A stretch of 64,000 bases of DNA from UBA5342 sp965662645 (lineage in GTDB: Bacteria; Bacteroidota; Bacteroidia; Bacteroidales; UBA5342), in contig CBFIII010000001.1 in NCBI GenBank assembly GCA_965662645.1, positions 124,001-188,000 on the forward strand. Direction: 5' to 3'. Below, piece by piece: positions 44,687 through 52,965 of the stretch (positions within the stretch are counted from its first letter, which is position 1; every line of letters begins with the position of its first letter). Position numbers and translations under genes: made by a program. Below the pieces are notes generated by a model. The model had not been told where the DNA came from. It ran no database searches and saw only the letters and a list, made by a program, of their open reading frames with translations.

Positions 44687-45046
44687 ATGAAAAATGTAAG
44701 AAATATATTGCGCCGTCTTTTATTATTCACCTTTATGGTGTTGGGTATCTTGTATCTAGATGCCAATTTTTGTGTGCAATCTGATATCTTGCTCGATTTT
44801 CAAGAATTGAGCTTGGAACATTCGATGAAAGAACGTTCCACAAGGCTGACTTCTCCTTCTTTTGGTTTTGTGTGTGATGATAATCAAAATCAAGATGAGA
44901 AGAGAAAACTAAATCAGTCATTTGTCATCGATAATGAGTTTAGTTTTACAATAACAACAGTTTTATTTAATAATACTGTTTGTTGTTTTTTTACGCCCAC
45001 TTACCCTTTGTTTTTTTCGGATACATCCCCTCCTCTTTTTGCATAA
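44687..45046 (+). CDS. Small protein of unknown function upstream of nhaD
   Basis: The 119-residue product has an N-terminal hydrophobic signal or anchor (MKNVRNILRRLLLFTFMVLG) and a middle rich in charged residues (DDNQNQDEKRKLNQ). It ends FFTPTYPLFFSDTSPPLFA with a vicinal Cys pair (TVCCFF) before it. I do not recognise the family. ATG 44687 is chosen because the longer frame begins at a TTG inside the promoter. It precedes nhaD by 111 bases and may be transcribed with it. Confidence 0.5.
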   Translation: MKNVRNILRRLLLFTFMVLGILYLDANFCVQSDILLDFQELSLEHSMKERSTRLTSPSFGFVCDDNQNQDEKRKLNQSFVIDNEFSFTITTVLFNNTVCCFFTPTYPLFFSDTSPPLFA

Positions 45047-45124
45047 ATTTATAGTAATTCATTGTTAAGTGCTTCTTTATGAGGCGTTTTCTTGGCTGTG
45101 TGTTGTTTTTTATTTTTCTAATCT

Positions 45125-45142
45125 AACCGTATTATTACGGTT
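45125..45142 (+). promoter_or_regulatory. Hairpin in the leader of nhaD
   Basis: AACCGT (45125-45130) and ACGGTT (45137-45142) form a perfect 6-bp stem around ATTATT, 15 bases before the nhaD ATG. It could affect ribosome access or be a weak attenuator; no function is shown. Confidence 0.3.
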
Positions 45143-45157
45143 GTTACTATTATTTTT

Positions 45158-46534
45158 ATGTTTGTATTAATGGTTGTGGTATTCATTATTGGATACTCAA
45201 TGATTGTTTTAGAGCACGTTGTTAAAGTTAACAAATCTGCTTTTGCCTTATTGTTAGGCGTATTATTATGGACCATCTATGCTATTGGAGGACCATCTAT
45301 TCTTGCTTTAGGACATAGTATTGCTTGGATGGAATACAGTGGCGGTCATGGTACAGTGGAAGAGATTACTCATTTCATAACTCAGCACGAATTGTTGAGT
45401 CATTTAGGTGATGTGTCTTCTACTTTGTTTTTTCTACTTGGTGCTATGACTATTGTAGAGCTTATAGATAAATATCAGGGTTTTAGTGTGATAACTTCAC
45501 ACGTGAAAAATACTGATATTACTAAATTGCTCTGGATGATTGCCATCCTGACTTTCTTTATGTCTGCTCTTTTAGATAACCTTACCACGACTATTGTATT
45601 GTTAACGATGTTGCGTAAAATGATTAGTCGTAAGCAATATAGATGGCTCTTTGCGAGTGTAGTTGTTATGTCAGCTAATGCCGGTGGTGCTTGGTCTCCT
45701 ATTGGTGATGTGACGACCATTATGCTTTGGATTAATGGGCAGATAACTTCGGCTTCTATTGTTGGTCATTTATTCTTGCCTAGTTTGGTTAATATGCTTG
45801 TTGTTACTGCAATTTTTACTCGTTTTGTAAAAGGACGTAATATACCTCCAGTACTTGAGGAAAATGAGGTAGCACAGTTTACTACTCCTAAAGTACAGCA
45901 AACGATGCTTATTATCGGGTCTTTGGCTTTAATATCTGTCCCTGTTTTTAAGACATTTACGCATCTTCCACCTTTTATGGGTATGATGTTAGGGTTGGGT
46001 ATTATGTGGGTTATTACCGACCGTTATATGAATGGAAAATCTAAAGAAGACCGTCGTAAATTAACCGTGAGTGCTGCACTTAAATCTGTGGATATCTCAA
46101 CGGTCTTATTTTTTCTAGGTGTTCTTCTTGGCGTTGCTGCTCTTCAGTCTGCTGGTCAGCTGAACATACTTTCAGAATGGTTAAATGCTAATTTCCCCAA
46201 TGTATATGTCTCTAATATGATAATTGGGGTGATATCGGCTATTGTTGATAACGTGCCTTTGGTAGCTGCTTCTATGGGAATGTATGATATACAACCTGCT
46301 TTAACTGCGGGGCATATGGCAGCCTTTATTCAAAATGGTGATTTCTGGAATCTTTTAGCTTATTGTGCTGGTACTGGTGGTAGTATTTTGATCATTGGTT
46401 CTGCGGCGGGAGTTGCCGCAATGGGTATCGAAAAAATCAACTTTATTTGGTATATGCGTAGAATGGCATGGATCGCATTGGTTGGTTATTTTGCAGGAGT
46501 TATTACTTATTATCTTCAATCTTTAATATTCTAA
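45158..46534 (+). CDS. nhaD: NhaD-type Na+/H+ antiporter
   Basis: NhaD exports Na+ (and Li+) in exchange for protons and is most common in marine and alkaliphilic bacteria. The 458-residue protein has about 12 hydrophobic segments and NhaD-specific stretches such as SALLDNLTTTIVLLTMLRKM, SANAGGAWSPIGDVTTIMLW and SAIVDNVPLVAASMGM, with buried Asp residues for ion binding. It is the second antiporter in the window, besides NhaA. A small membrane ORF follows 4 bases after its stop. Confidence 0.94.
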   Translation: MFVLMVVVFIIGYSMIVLEHVVKVNKSAFALLLGVLLWTIYAIGGPSILALGHSIAWMEYSGGHGTVEEITHFITQHELLSHLGDVSSTLFFLLGAMTIVELIDKYQGFSVITSHVKNTDITKLLWMIAILTFFMSALLDNLTTTIVLLTMLRKMISRKQYRWLFASVVVMSANAGGAWSPIGDVTTIMLWINGQITSASIVGHLFLPSLVNMLVVTAIFTRFVKGRNIPPVLEENEVAQFTTPKVQQTMLIIGSLALISVPVFKTFTHLPPFMGMMLGLGIMWVITDRYMNGKSKEDRRKLTVSAALKSVDISTVLFFLGVLLGVAALQSAGQLNILSEWLNANFPNVYVSNMIIGVISAIVDNVPLVAASMGMYDIQPALTAGHMAAFIQNGDFWNLLAYCAGTGGSILIIGSAAGVAAMGIEKINFIWYMRRMAWIALVGYFAGVITYYLQSLIF

Positions 46535-46538
46535 TTCT

Positions 46539-46670
46539 ATGAAAAGGTTAAAATATATTGCTACACGTATCCTTCGATTTCCTGTTGAAGAAACAGGTGT
46601 TGGCCCTCTGGTATTGTTAATTATAATTATTGCAATAATGGCTGAGTTGATGAAACTGTATTATCATTAA
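46539..46670 (+). CDS. 43-residue single-pass membrane peptide downstream of nhaD
   Basis: ATG 46539 lies 4 bases after the nhaD stop. The peptide has a basic N-terminal part (MKRLKYIATRILRFPVEETG) and one hydrophobic helix (about residues 22-40). Position and topology suggest a small partner of the antiporter, but I do not recognise a family. Coding status is supported only by the tight spacing and the clean membrane topology. Confidence 0.5.
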   Translation: MKRLKYIATRILRFPVEETGVGPLVLLIIIIAIMAELMKLYYH

Positions 46671-46675
46671 GTCTT

Positions 46676-46770
46676 GAATCCCTTATTTTGAGTTTTTATT
46701 CCTGCAGCTTGTTGCTAATTATATAATTGTGCAACTTGATATCTTGTCTGCTTGCTGCGGGTTAGTTTAT
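46676..46770 (+). repeat. Dispersed repeat R, copy 3
   Basis: Starts GAATCCCTTATTTTGAGTTT (palindrome decayed), continues CCTGCAGCTTGTTGCTAA and ends GTCTGCTTGCTGCGGGTTAG. Starts five bases after the stop of the 43-residue ORF, on the same strand as that gene. Confidence 0.7.
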
Positions 46771-46775
46771 ATTTT

Positions 46776-46813
46776 GCCCTGATATTCCTATGTGTTTATC
46801 AGGGCTTCTTTTT
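46776..46813 (+). terminator. Rho-independent terminator before the men cluster
   Basis: GCCCTGATA (46776-46784) pairs with TATCAGGGC (46797-46805), loop 12, followed by TTCTTTTT. Confidence 0.82.
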
Positions 46814-46846
46814 GTTTGTTAGCGTAAGCTTGTATCTCATTTTTAT

Positions 46847-46854
46847 TACATTTG
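46847..46854 (+). promoter_or_regulatory. -7 box (TACATTTG) at the head of the menI-F-D-B operon
   Basis: TACATTTG fits the consensus, 41 bases upstream of the menI ATG, and follows a terminator, so it should be the operon promoter. No well-spaced -33 element is seen. Confidence 0.55.
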
Positions 46855-46895
46855 TAGGTTTGGTGATCTCTTTATCGCTTTAATAATTTGTAATT

Positions 46896-47327
46896 ATGAT
46901 TAAAACATCTGATATCTCAGTAGATATGTCATTAGATCTCTTGAATAAGGCGAATAAAAACACGCTGATGGAGCAGTTAGGTATTGAATATACTGAGCTT
47001 TCAAAGGGGTTTGTAAAAGGACAAATGCCCGTGGATCATCGTACCGTGCAGCCAGTAGGTATTCTTCATGGTGGTGCCAGTCTTGCTTTTGCTGAAACAT
47101 TAGCTGGAGTGGGTTCTTTTTTATTGATTGATTTAAAAAAATATAATTCAGTGGGAGCTCAGGTATCAGCCAATCATGTGGGCATGGCTGTAAAGGGAAT
47201 TGTGACAGGAGAAGCAAGTATTGTTCATCAAGGAAAGACAACACATGTGTGGAATGTCGATATAAAAAATGAAGAAGGGGGATTAATATCCTCAGTGCGT
47301 GTGACTAATTTGATTTTAAAAAAATAG
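46896..47327 (+). CDS. menI: Hotdog-fold thioesterase, probable 1,4-dihydroxy-2-naphthoyl-CoA hydrolase
   Basis: A 143-residue PaaI/MenI-type thioesterase. It has the VGILHGGASLAFAETLAG segment with the catalytic Glu (about residue 67) and the HGG loop, typical of hotdog acyl-CoA hydrolases. It lies 6 bases upstream of menF in the menaquinone cluster, so release of 1,4-dihydroxy-2-naphthoate from its CoA ester is the likely job. The assignment as MenI rests on context, because close relatives act on other thioesters. Confidence 0.82.
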   Translation: MIKTSDISVDMSLDLLNKANKNTLMEQLGIEYTELSKGFVKGQMPVDHRTVQPVGILHGGASLAFAETLAGVGSFLLIDLKKYNSVGAQVSANHVGMAVKGIVTGEASIVHQGKTTHVWNVDIKNEEGGLISSVRVTNLILKK

Positions 47328-47333
47328 AGAGGG

Positions 47334-48413
47334 ATGGACTTTAGTGCAGTCGATAGATGGGTAGGTGGCGATAAAGCTTTTGCATTGTTTTTTTTACCGC
47401 AAGAAACAGTGCCTCAGTTTATTTCAGGTGATGTGGAAAAAGGAAGTAGTCTTCTGGATGGTGATATGTTAAAACGAGGATTTGTTTTTGCACCCTACCG
47501 TGAGGATGTTGAAAATTCTTTCTTCTTAATCAAAAATTGGAACATTATCTTTGGTGAAGAAGCGATCATTTCTATTTTAGAAAAGGAAAAGATTGTATCA
47601 AAAAAATGTAAGAAAAAGTTGAGAACTATTTCTGTTCTCAACAATAAAAAAGAATATACGTCAGCTGTTGCTTCATGTGTAGATGAAATAAAGGCCAGTA
47701 ATACGATTTCAAAAGTGGTATTGTCACGTGCTAAAAGGGTTGATTTACCTCTTGGTTTTTCACCAGGAAATCTTTTTGTTAATTTAAGAAAAGCCACGCC
47801 TAAAGCTTTTTGTTATATGGTTTATATTCCTGAAGAAGGCTTGTGGATGGGGGCTACGCCAGAGCAGTTATTATCAGTCATTGGAGATAAAGCTCAGGTG
47901 CATGCTTTAGCGGGTACTTTACCGGTTCATTCTGGTGGCGATTGGTCGGAGAAAGAGATGGACGAACAACAGATTGTTGTCGATTATATTGAGAAAACGT
48001 TATTATCTTCTGGTATTTCTAAAATCTCAAAAGATGGGCCTGATACTTTTAGTAGTGGTTCTGTGCGTCATTTAAGGACGGTATTTGATTTTTGGATTGA
48101 TGATGATAAAATGATTGATGATTTGTTGCATAATTTACATCCTACACCCGCTGTATGTGGTATGCCTAAAGCTGAAGCTGAAGTCTTGATTGATCGTTAT
48201 GAGAAGAATTCACGAAGTTATTATTCGGGTTATTTAGGACCAGTAGGGTGGAATGGTGAGAACCGTTTTTTTGTGAATCTTCGTTGCATGAAGGTGGAAA
48301 AGGAATCCGCTCTTTTGTATGTAGGTGCTGGTATTACGGCTGATTCCGTACCCGAAAAGGAATGGGAAGAGACAGAAGTGAAAGCGTTGACTTTATTAAA
48401 TATTATTAAGTAA
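47334..48413 (+). CDS. menF: Isochorismate synthase
   Basis: Converts chorismate to isochorismate at the start of menaquinone synthesis. The 359-residue protein has the chorismate-binding fold with WMGATPEQLL (about residue 167), HALAGTLP (about 190), LHPTPAVCGMPKAEA (about 265-280) and GYLGPVGW. It is shorter than the E. coli MenF, lacking much of the N-terminal region, which is usual in Bacteroidota. menD follows after 5 bases. The enzymes for siderophore synthesis share this fold, but context favours menF. Confidence 0.92.
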   Translation: MDFSAVDRWVGGDKAFALFFLPQETVPQFISGDVEKGSSLLDGDMLKRGFVFAPYREDVENSFFLIKNWNIIFGEEAIISILEKEKIVSKKCKKKLRTISVLNNKKEYTSAVASCVDEIKASNTISKVVLSRAKRVDLPLGFSPGNLFVNLRKATPKAFCYMVYIPEEGLWMGATPEQLLSVIGDKAQVHALAGTLPVHSGGDWSEKEMDEQQIVVDYIEKTLLSSGISKISKDGPDTFSSGSVRHLRTVFDFWIDDDKMIDDLLHNLHPTPAVCGMPKAEAEVLIDRYEKNSRSYYSGYLGPVGWNGENRFFVNLRCMKVEKESALLYVGAGITADSVPEKEWEETEVKALTLLNIIK

Positions 48414-48418
48414 TTAGG

Positions 48419-50089
48419 ATGATTTCGACAAAAAAAGAGGTTCAGGTATTAGCGTCTTTGATGCTTGAGAAAGGAATCCGTGATGTGGTGATATCTCCTG
48501 GTTCGCGTAATGCTCCTTTGATTAATACTTTTGATGCCTTAGCTGAATTTACATGTTATAATGTTGTGGACGAGCGTTCTGCTGCTTTTTTTGCTCTGGG
48601 GATAGCTTTACGCAAAAGGTGTCCTGTGGCTATTGCTTGTACTTCTGGTTCGGCCATGCTTAATTATGCACCAGCCGTTGCGGAGGCTTTGTATCAGCAC
48701 ATTCCGCTCCTGATTCTTTCGGCTGACAGGCCGCGTTCGTGGGTAGATCAGGGTGATGGACAAACGATTAGACAAGAAAATGCCTTAAGTAATATTGTGA
48801 CAAAGAGTGTGTCATTGACGGGTGGTATGCGTGATGAAGATGAGGTATGGTACAATACCCGTTTGATAAATGAAGCTTTAAATGCCTTGACTTTTCCTGA
48901 ATTGGGACCTGTACATATTAATCTTCCTTTTGCTGAACCTCTTTATGATATGGAGGATGTCACTTTGCCTAAGGTGAAAAATATTTCTTTTAAAGGAAGA
49001 GAGAATAGGCTTTTTGATGATGAGATGGAATGTTTGAGGGAACAATGGATGCGTTGTCCTAAAAAAATGATTCTTGTGGGACAAATGTCTTACGATCCTG
49101 AGATGGAATGTCTTCTTAATAATTTGGCTAATGAGCATGATATTGTTGTGCTGACTGAGAAAACGTCTAATATACAGGGCGATAAAATAGTTACTTCTAT
49201 TGACAATGTCCTTACGGTAATGGATGACGAAATGTTGGTGCCTGATCTTTTGATTACCCTTGGAGGTCCGATTGTTTCTAAAAAAATAAAATATTACTTA
49301 CGTTATAATAAACCTAAAGTGCATTGGCATTTCTCATGTAGTGCGGATATTCAGGATACTTTTATGGCTTTAACCGAGCTTATCTTGGCTTCGCCAATTT
49401 TAACGTTAAGGAATTTGTCTTTTCAGTTTTCTGTTGTTTCTGGTTATGCGGCAAAATTTCAAGAGTTGGATATTCTGGCGGCGACTTTGAATAGGGCTTA
49501 CGCCAAACAAATAGACTTTTGTGATTTTACTGTTTTTGATAAGGTGTTAGAATCTTTGCCTGAAGCTGCCACGTTACATTTATCTAATAGTACACCTGTG
49601 CGTTATGCGCAATTGTTCCCGATGAAAAAGGTGATTTATCAATGTAACCGAGGAACGAGCGGTATCGATGGTGTGATTTCTACGGCAGCAGGTTATGCTT
49701 TAGCTGATCATGGTTTTAATGTTCTGGTCATTGGTGATCTCTCTTTCTTTTATGATAGTAACGCGTTATGGAATTGTCATTTCCCTGATAACTTGAAGAT
49801 TGTTCTGATTAATAATGGTGGTGGTGGTATCTTTCGTTTTATTGATGGACCATCTCATGTGCCTGCATCTGAGCAACATTTTGTAGCGAAGCATACGACA
49901 AAAGCGGAGGGTTTAGTAAGAAATTTTGGTGTTGCTTATGCTAGTGCTAACGAATTAGAGAGTTTTACGAATAAGTATAAGGATTTATTGGCTAGTGATA
50001 AAGCTGGTGTCTTGGAGGTATTTACTCCTGCTGAGAAGAATGCTGAGATATTACGAGGGTATTTTGATTTTTTGAAAAACAATAGATAA
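48419..50089 (+). CDS. menD: SEPHCHC synthase (2-succinyl-5-enolpyruvyl-6-hydroxy-3-cyclohexene-1-carboxylate synthase)
   Basis: MenD joins isochorismate to 2-oxoglutarate using thiamine diphosphate. The 556-residue protein has VISPGSRNAPL (about 20-30), VDERSAAFFALG with the ThDP-activating Glu (about 51-62), SADRPRSWVDQGDGQTIRQ and the C-terminal ThDP motif GDLSFFYDSNALWN through NNGGGGIF (about 440-470). Length is typical. menB follows after 57 bases. MenH, which acts next, is not found in this window. Confidence 0.95.
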   Translation: MISTKKEVQVLASLMLEKGIRDVVISPGSRNAPLINTFDALAEFTCYNVVDERSAAFFALGIALRKRCPVAIACTSGSAMLNYAPAVAEALYQHIPLLILSADRPRSWVDQGDGQTIRQENALSNIVTKSVSLTGGMRDEDEVWYNTRLINEALNALTFPELGPVHINLPFAEPLYDMEDVTLPKVKNISFKGRENRLFDDEMECLREQWMRCPKKMILVGQMSYDPEMECLLNNLANEHDIVVLTEKTSNIQGDKIVTSIDNVLTVMDDEMLVPDLLITLGGPIVSKKIKYYLRYNKPKVHWHFSCSADIQDTFMALTELILASPILTLRNLSFQFSVVSGYAAKFQELDILAATLNRAYAKQIDFCDFTVFDKVLESLPEAATLHLSNSTPVRYAQLFPMKKVIYQCNRGTSGIDGVISTAAGYALADHGFNVLVIGDLSFFYDSNALWNCHFPDNLKIVLINNGGGGIFRFIDGPSHVPASEQHFVAKHTTKAEGLVRNFGVAYASANELESFTNKYKDLLASDKAGVLEVFTPAEKNAEILRGYFDFLKNNR

Positions 50090-50146
50090 GTTGTTGTTAA
50101 GTAGCTTATCTAGATTATTATAGATTGATAAAATAAAAAAATATAT

Positions 50147-50968
50147 ATGGAACAAAGAAACTGGAAGGTTATAAAAGACTTCTCGGATATTCGTTTTGAA
50201 TTTTGGGAAGGCATTGGTAAAATAACGATTAACCGTGAGGAAGTGCGTAATGCCTTTCGTCCTACAACTGTGAATCAAATCAGTGAGTCTTTGCGTTTAT
50301 GTCGCGAGATGAATGAGATAAATGTCGTCGTGTTGACGGGTGCTGGCGATAAAGCTTTTTGTGCTGGTGGTGACCAAAATGTAAAAGGTCATGGCGGTTA
50401 TATTGGTGAAGATGGTGTGCCGCGTCTTAACATCCTTGAGGTGCAACAGCAAATTCGTTCTTTGCCTAAGCCTGTGATCGCCATGGTCAATGGTTTTGCT
50501 ATTGGTGGTGGTCACGTATTGCACGTGGTTTGTGATATTTCTATTGCATCTGAGAATGCTATCTTTGGTCAAACGGGTCCTCGTGTGGGTAGTTTTGATG
50601 CGGGTTTTGGTTCTTCTTTTTTAGCTGACTGTGTAGGACAGAAAAAAGCGCGTGAGATATGGTTTATGTGTCGTCAATATTCAGCTGCAGAAGCTTTGGA
50701 TATGGGATTGGTCAACAAGGTGGTGCCTTTAGAACAACTTGAAGATGAGACTGTAGCGTGGGCTAAACAAATTATGATGCACAGCCCTATGGCATTGCGT
50801 ATGATTAAGTTAGGAATGAATGCTACGCTAGATGGACAAGTAGGAATGCAGGAATTTGCAGGCAATGCTACTCTTCTTTATTACTTAACTGAAGAAGCTC
50901 AAGAAGGAAAGAAAGCATTTTTAGAAAAAAGAAAACCTGACTTCTCTAAGTTTCCTAAATATCCTTGA
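50147..50968 (+). CDS. menB: 1,4-dihydroxy-2-naphthoyl-CoA synthase
   Basis: MenB closes the second ring of the naphthoquinone from o-succinylbenzoyl-CoA. The 273-residue crotonase has GAGDKAFCAGGDQNVKG (oxyanion hole), PVIAMVNGFAIGGGH and FGQTGPRVGSFDAGFG. Gly after FGQT is the type that uses bicarbonate as a catalytic base, while others carry Asp there; that is family knowledge applied to this sequence. It is the last gene before the transposase insertion. Confidence 0.95.
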   Translation: MEQRNWKVIKDFSDIRFEFWEGIGKITINREEVRNAFRPTTVNQISESLRLCREMNEINVVVLTGAGDKAFCAGGDQNVKGHGGYIGEDGVPRLNILEVQQQIRSLPKPVIAMVNGFAIGGGHVLHVVCDISIASENAIFGQTGPRVGSFDAGFGSSFLADCVGQKKAREIWFMCRQYSAAEALDMGLVNKVVPLEQLEDETVAWAKQIMMHSPMALRMIKLGMNATLDGQVGMQEFAGNATLLYYLTEEAQEGKKAFLEKRKPDFSKFPKYP

Positions 50969-51074
50969 TTTTTTTAATTGTTATCAGTCACAGGTCATCA
51001 GTTAGCACTTTGCAAATGATAAGGGCGTAACTTTAATTATTTCAATCTTTGACTGGCGGTTTTAGATTATAATA

Positions 51075-51185
51075 GCTAGAATGTTATTTGATTTTTCACG
51101 AGTAATAAAAGCCCGGTGGGCTTAGATTTTAATAGAAAAATTATAAGGGATATAACAATCAAGCCCAGCGGGCTTGGATTATAAT
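51075..51185 (+). repeat. 111-bp direct repeat, left copy, with two REP-like palindromes
   Basis: Starts GCTAGAATGTT, ends GGATTATAAT. It contains AAGCCCggtGGGCTT (51109-51123) and AAGCCCagcGGGCTT (51161-51175). A copy of equal length with six mismatches lies at 51846-51956. The two copies flank the Y1 transposase gene. Confidence 0.9.
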
Positions 51186-51209
51186 CGTTTGATTTTAAAA
51201 CCAGAGAAG

Positions 51210-51674
51210 ATGAAACCAGATACGTATTCACAGATTTATTTACAATTTGTTTTTGCAGTAAAATATCGTAATGCACAGCTTCATCCAAAGATTCAAGAAG
51301 AAATCTTTTCTTTTATCTCAGGTTTAATTAATGCTATGGGGCATAAAAGTTTTGCTGTAAATGGAATGGCGGATCATGTTCATCTTTTTATTAGTTTTAA
51401 TCCTAAAATGTCACCTTCTGAAACCATAAAGGAAATAAAGAGAGCATCTACTAATTTTATTAATGATAAAAAATGGCTCACAGAAAAATTTCATTGGCAA
51501 GAGGGCTTTGGTTGTTTTTCATATAGTAAATCACAGGTTGATAAGGTGGTGAAATATATTATGAATCAGAGAAAGCATCATGAAAAATTGAATTTTCGTA
51601 ATGAGTATATGGATTTCTTAACGAAATTTGAAATAGAATATGATAAGAGATATTTGTTTGAATTTTTCGATTAA
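51210..51674 (+). CDS. Y1 transposase of the IS200/REP-associated (RAYT-like) type
   Basis: A 154-residue HUH-superfamily single-strand transposase. The metal-binding HUH is GMADHVHLFIS (His55 and His57 region) and the nucleophile Tyr is in SQVDKVVKYIMNQRKHH near residue 120. ATG 51210 is the start; the frame upstream reads back into the flanking palindrome. Its size and palindromic repeats on both sides, with no second transposon gene, match REP-associated transposases, which are often domesticated. It interrupts the men cluster between menB and menA, on the same strand. Confidence 0.85.
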   Translation: MKPDTYSQIYLQFVFAVKYRNAQLHPKIQEEIFSFISGLINAMGHKSFAVNGMADHVHLFISFNPKMSPSETIKEIKRASTNFINDKKWLTEKFHWQEGFGCFSYSKSQVDKVVKYIMNQRKHHEKLNFRNEYMDFLTKFEIEYDKRYLFEFFD

Positions 51675-51697
51675 TTGTATTCGTTAAAATAATAATC

Positions 51698-51766
51698 AAA
51701 CCGCCCTGCGGTTTTTGAATTTTTCAAAATGAAAAATTCTATTATAATCGAATCCCTCTGGGATTC
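51698..51766. repeat. Palindromes downstream of the transposase gene
   Basis: Three hairpins in 70 bases: AAACCGC/GCGGTTT (51698-51714, loop CCT), GAATTTTTC/GAAAAATTC (51717-51739, loop AAAAT) and GAATCCC/GGGATTC (51750-51766, loop TCT). They share the short-loop design of the AAGCCC palindromes in the direct repeats but have different stem sequences. Confidence 0.75.
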
Positions 51767-51845
51767 TAAAACACAGTTTTTAAAAACATATTAAATTTTT
51801 GTTGATATTATTGTATCGTTAAAAGTGTAAGGACTGAAGATAATC

Positions 51846-51956
51846 GCTAGAATGTTGTTTAATTTTTGTCGAGTAACAAAAGCCCGGAGGGCTTAGATTT
51901 TAATAGAAAAATTATAAGGGATATAACAATCAAGCCCAGCGGGCTTGGATTATAAT
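51846..51956 (+). repeat. 111-bp direct repeat, right copy, with two REP-like palindromes
   Basis: Same length and order as the copy at 51075-51185, six substitutions and no gaps. The last 68 bases, including the second palindrome AAGCCCagcGGGCTT, are identical. Confidence 0.9.
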
Positions 51957-52018
51957 TGGCATCGATTATTATTGACCAATATTATTAACATTACATATAA
52001 ATAATTAATAGTTATAAA

Positions 52019-52924
52019 ATGATAAAAACGTGGATTCAAGCTGCACGTTTACGCACATTACCATTAGCAGCTTCAGGTATTATTTGTGGGGCAACTTTAG
52101 CATGGTATCAAGATTCGTTTTCGTTTCTGATCAGTGGGTTAGCCTTGCTGACTGCGCTTCTTTTGCAGGTGCTTTCTAACTTTGCTAATGATTATGGTGA
52201 TGCTCAGAAAGGTACTGATAATGCTGATAGAGTAGGGCCAACACGTGCTGTGCAATCGGGCGTTTTGAGTCTGGCTCAGATGAAAAAGGCGATGGTCTTA
52301 ATGGTCGTTTTAGCTTTTCTTTCTGGTGTGGCTTTGGTGTTTTTTGCTTCGCAATCGTTGCCCTCTGGTTCTTGGGTCTTTTTCTTAGTGATGGGTCTTC
52401 TCTCTATTGCTGCGGCTATTCTTTACACTGTAGGCAAACACGCTTACGGTTATTTGGGGCTAGGTGATGTGATGGTGTTTTCCTTTTTTGGTTTGCTTAG
52501 CGTCCTTGGTACTTATTATCTCAATGCTGCAACCATAAGCCAAGAAGCCATCTGGATAGCTATTGCTATTGGAGTTCTTAGTACTGGTGTGCTTAACTTG
52601 AATAATATGCGTGATATCGATAATGATCTTGCTTCAGGGAAAAGTACATTAGCTGCGAAGATAGGTTTTGCGAAAGCAAAGCATTATCATACATTTTTAA
52701 TCTTGTTAGGTGTCTTTTGTATGGTTTACTTGTCTAGTCTTTTGTCTCTGAATATTTGGGCTTATGTTTTGCTTTTATTGCCTGTTTTAATGCTGGTAAA
52801 AGATCTACAAAAGATACAAAAGACTCAAGATAAAACGACTTTAGATCCTTACTTGAAAAAACTGGCTATAGGAACTTTTTTGCTGTCTATGGTTTTTGTA
52901 ATATCGTTAATTATCAATAAGTAA
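52019..52924 (+). CDS. menA: 1,4-dihydroxy-2-naphthoate polyprenyltransferase
   Basis: MenA attaches the isoprenoid tail to dihydroxynaphthoate in the inner membrane. The 301-residue UbiA-family protein has eight to nine hydrophobic segments, the first Asp-rich motif in NFANDYGDAQKGTDNADR (about 58-75) and the second in NNMRDIDNDLASGKST (about 200-215). It is the first gene after the transposase insertion; no TAnnTTTG box is seen in the 62 bases between the right repeat and its ATG, so its transcription may depend on readthrough or on a promoter I cannot recognise. Confidence 0.94.
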   Translation: MIKTWIQAARLRTLPLAASGIICGATLAWYQDSFSFLISGLALLTALLLQVLSNFANDYGDAQKGTDNADRVGPTRAVQSGVLSLAQMKKAMVLMVVLAFLSGVALVFFASQSLPSGSWVFFLVMGLLSIAAAILYTVGKHAYGYLGLGDVMVFSFFGLLSVLGTYYLNAATISQEAIWIAIAIGVLSTGVLNLNNMRDIDNDLASGKSTLAAKIGFAKAKHYHTFLILLGVFCMVYLSSLLSLNIWAYVLLLLPVLMLVKDLQKIQKTQDKTTLDPYLKKLAIGTFLLSMVFVISLIINK

Positions 52925-52965
52925 ACTCTTTTATAAGCCTTTTGTATTTATAAATTTATAAGATA

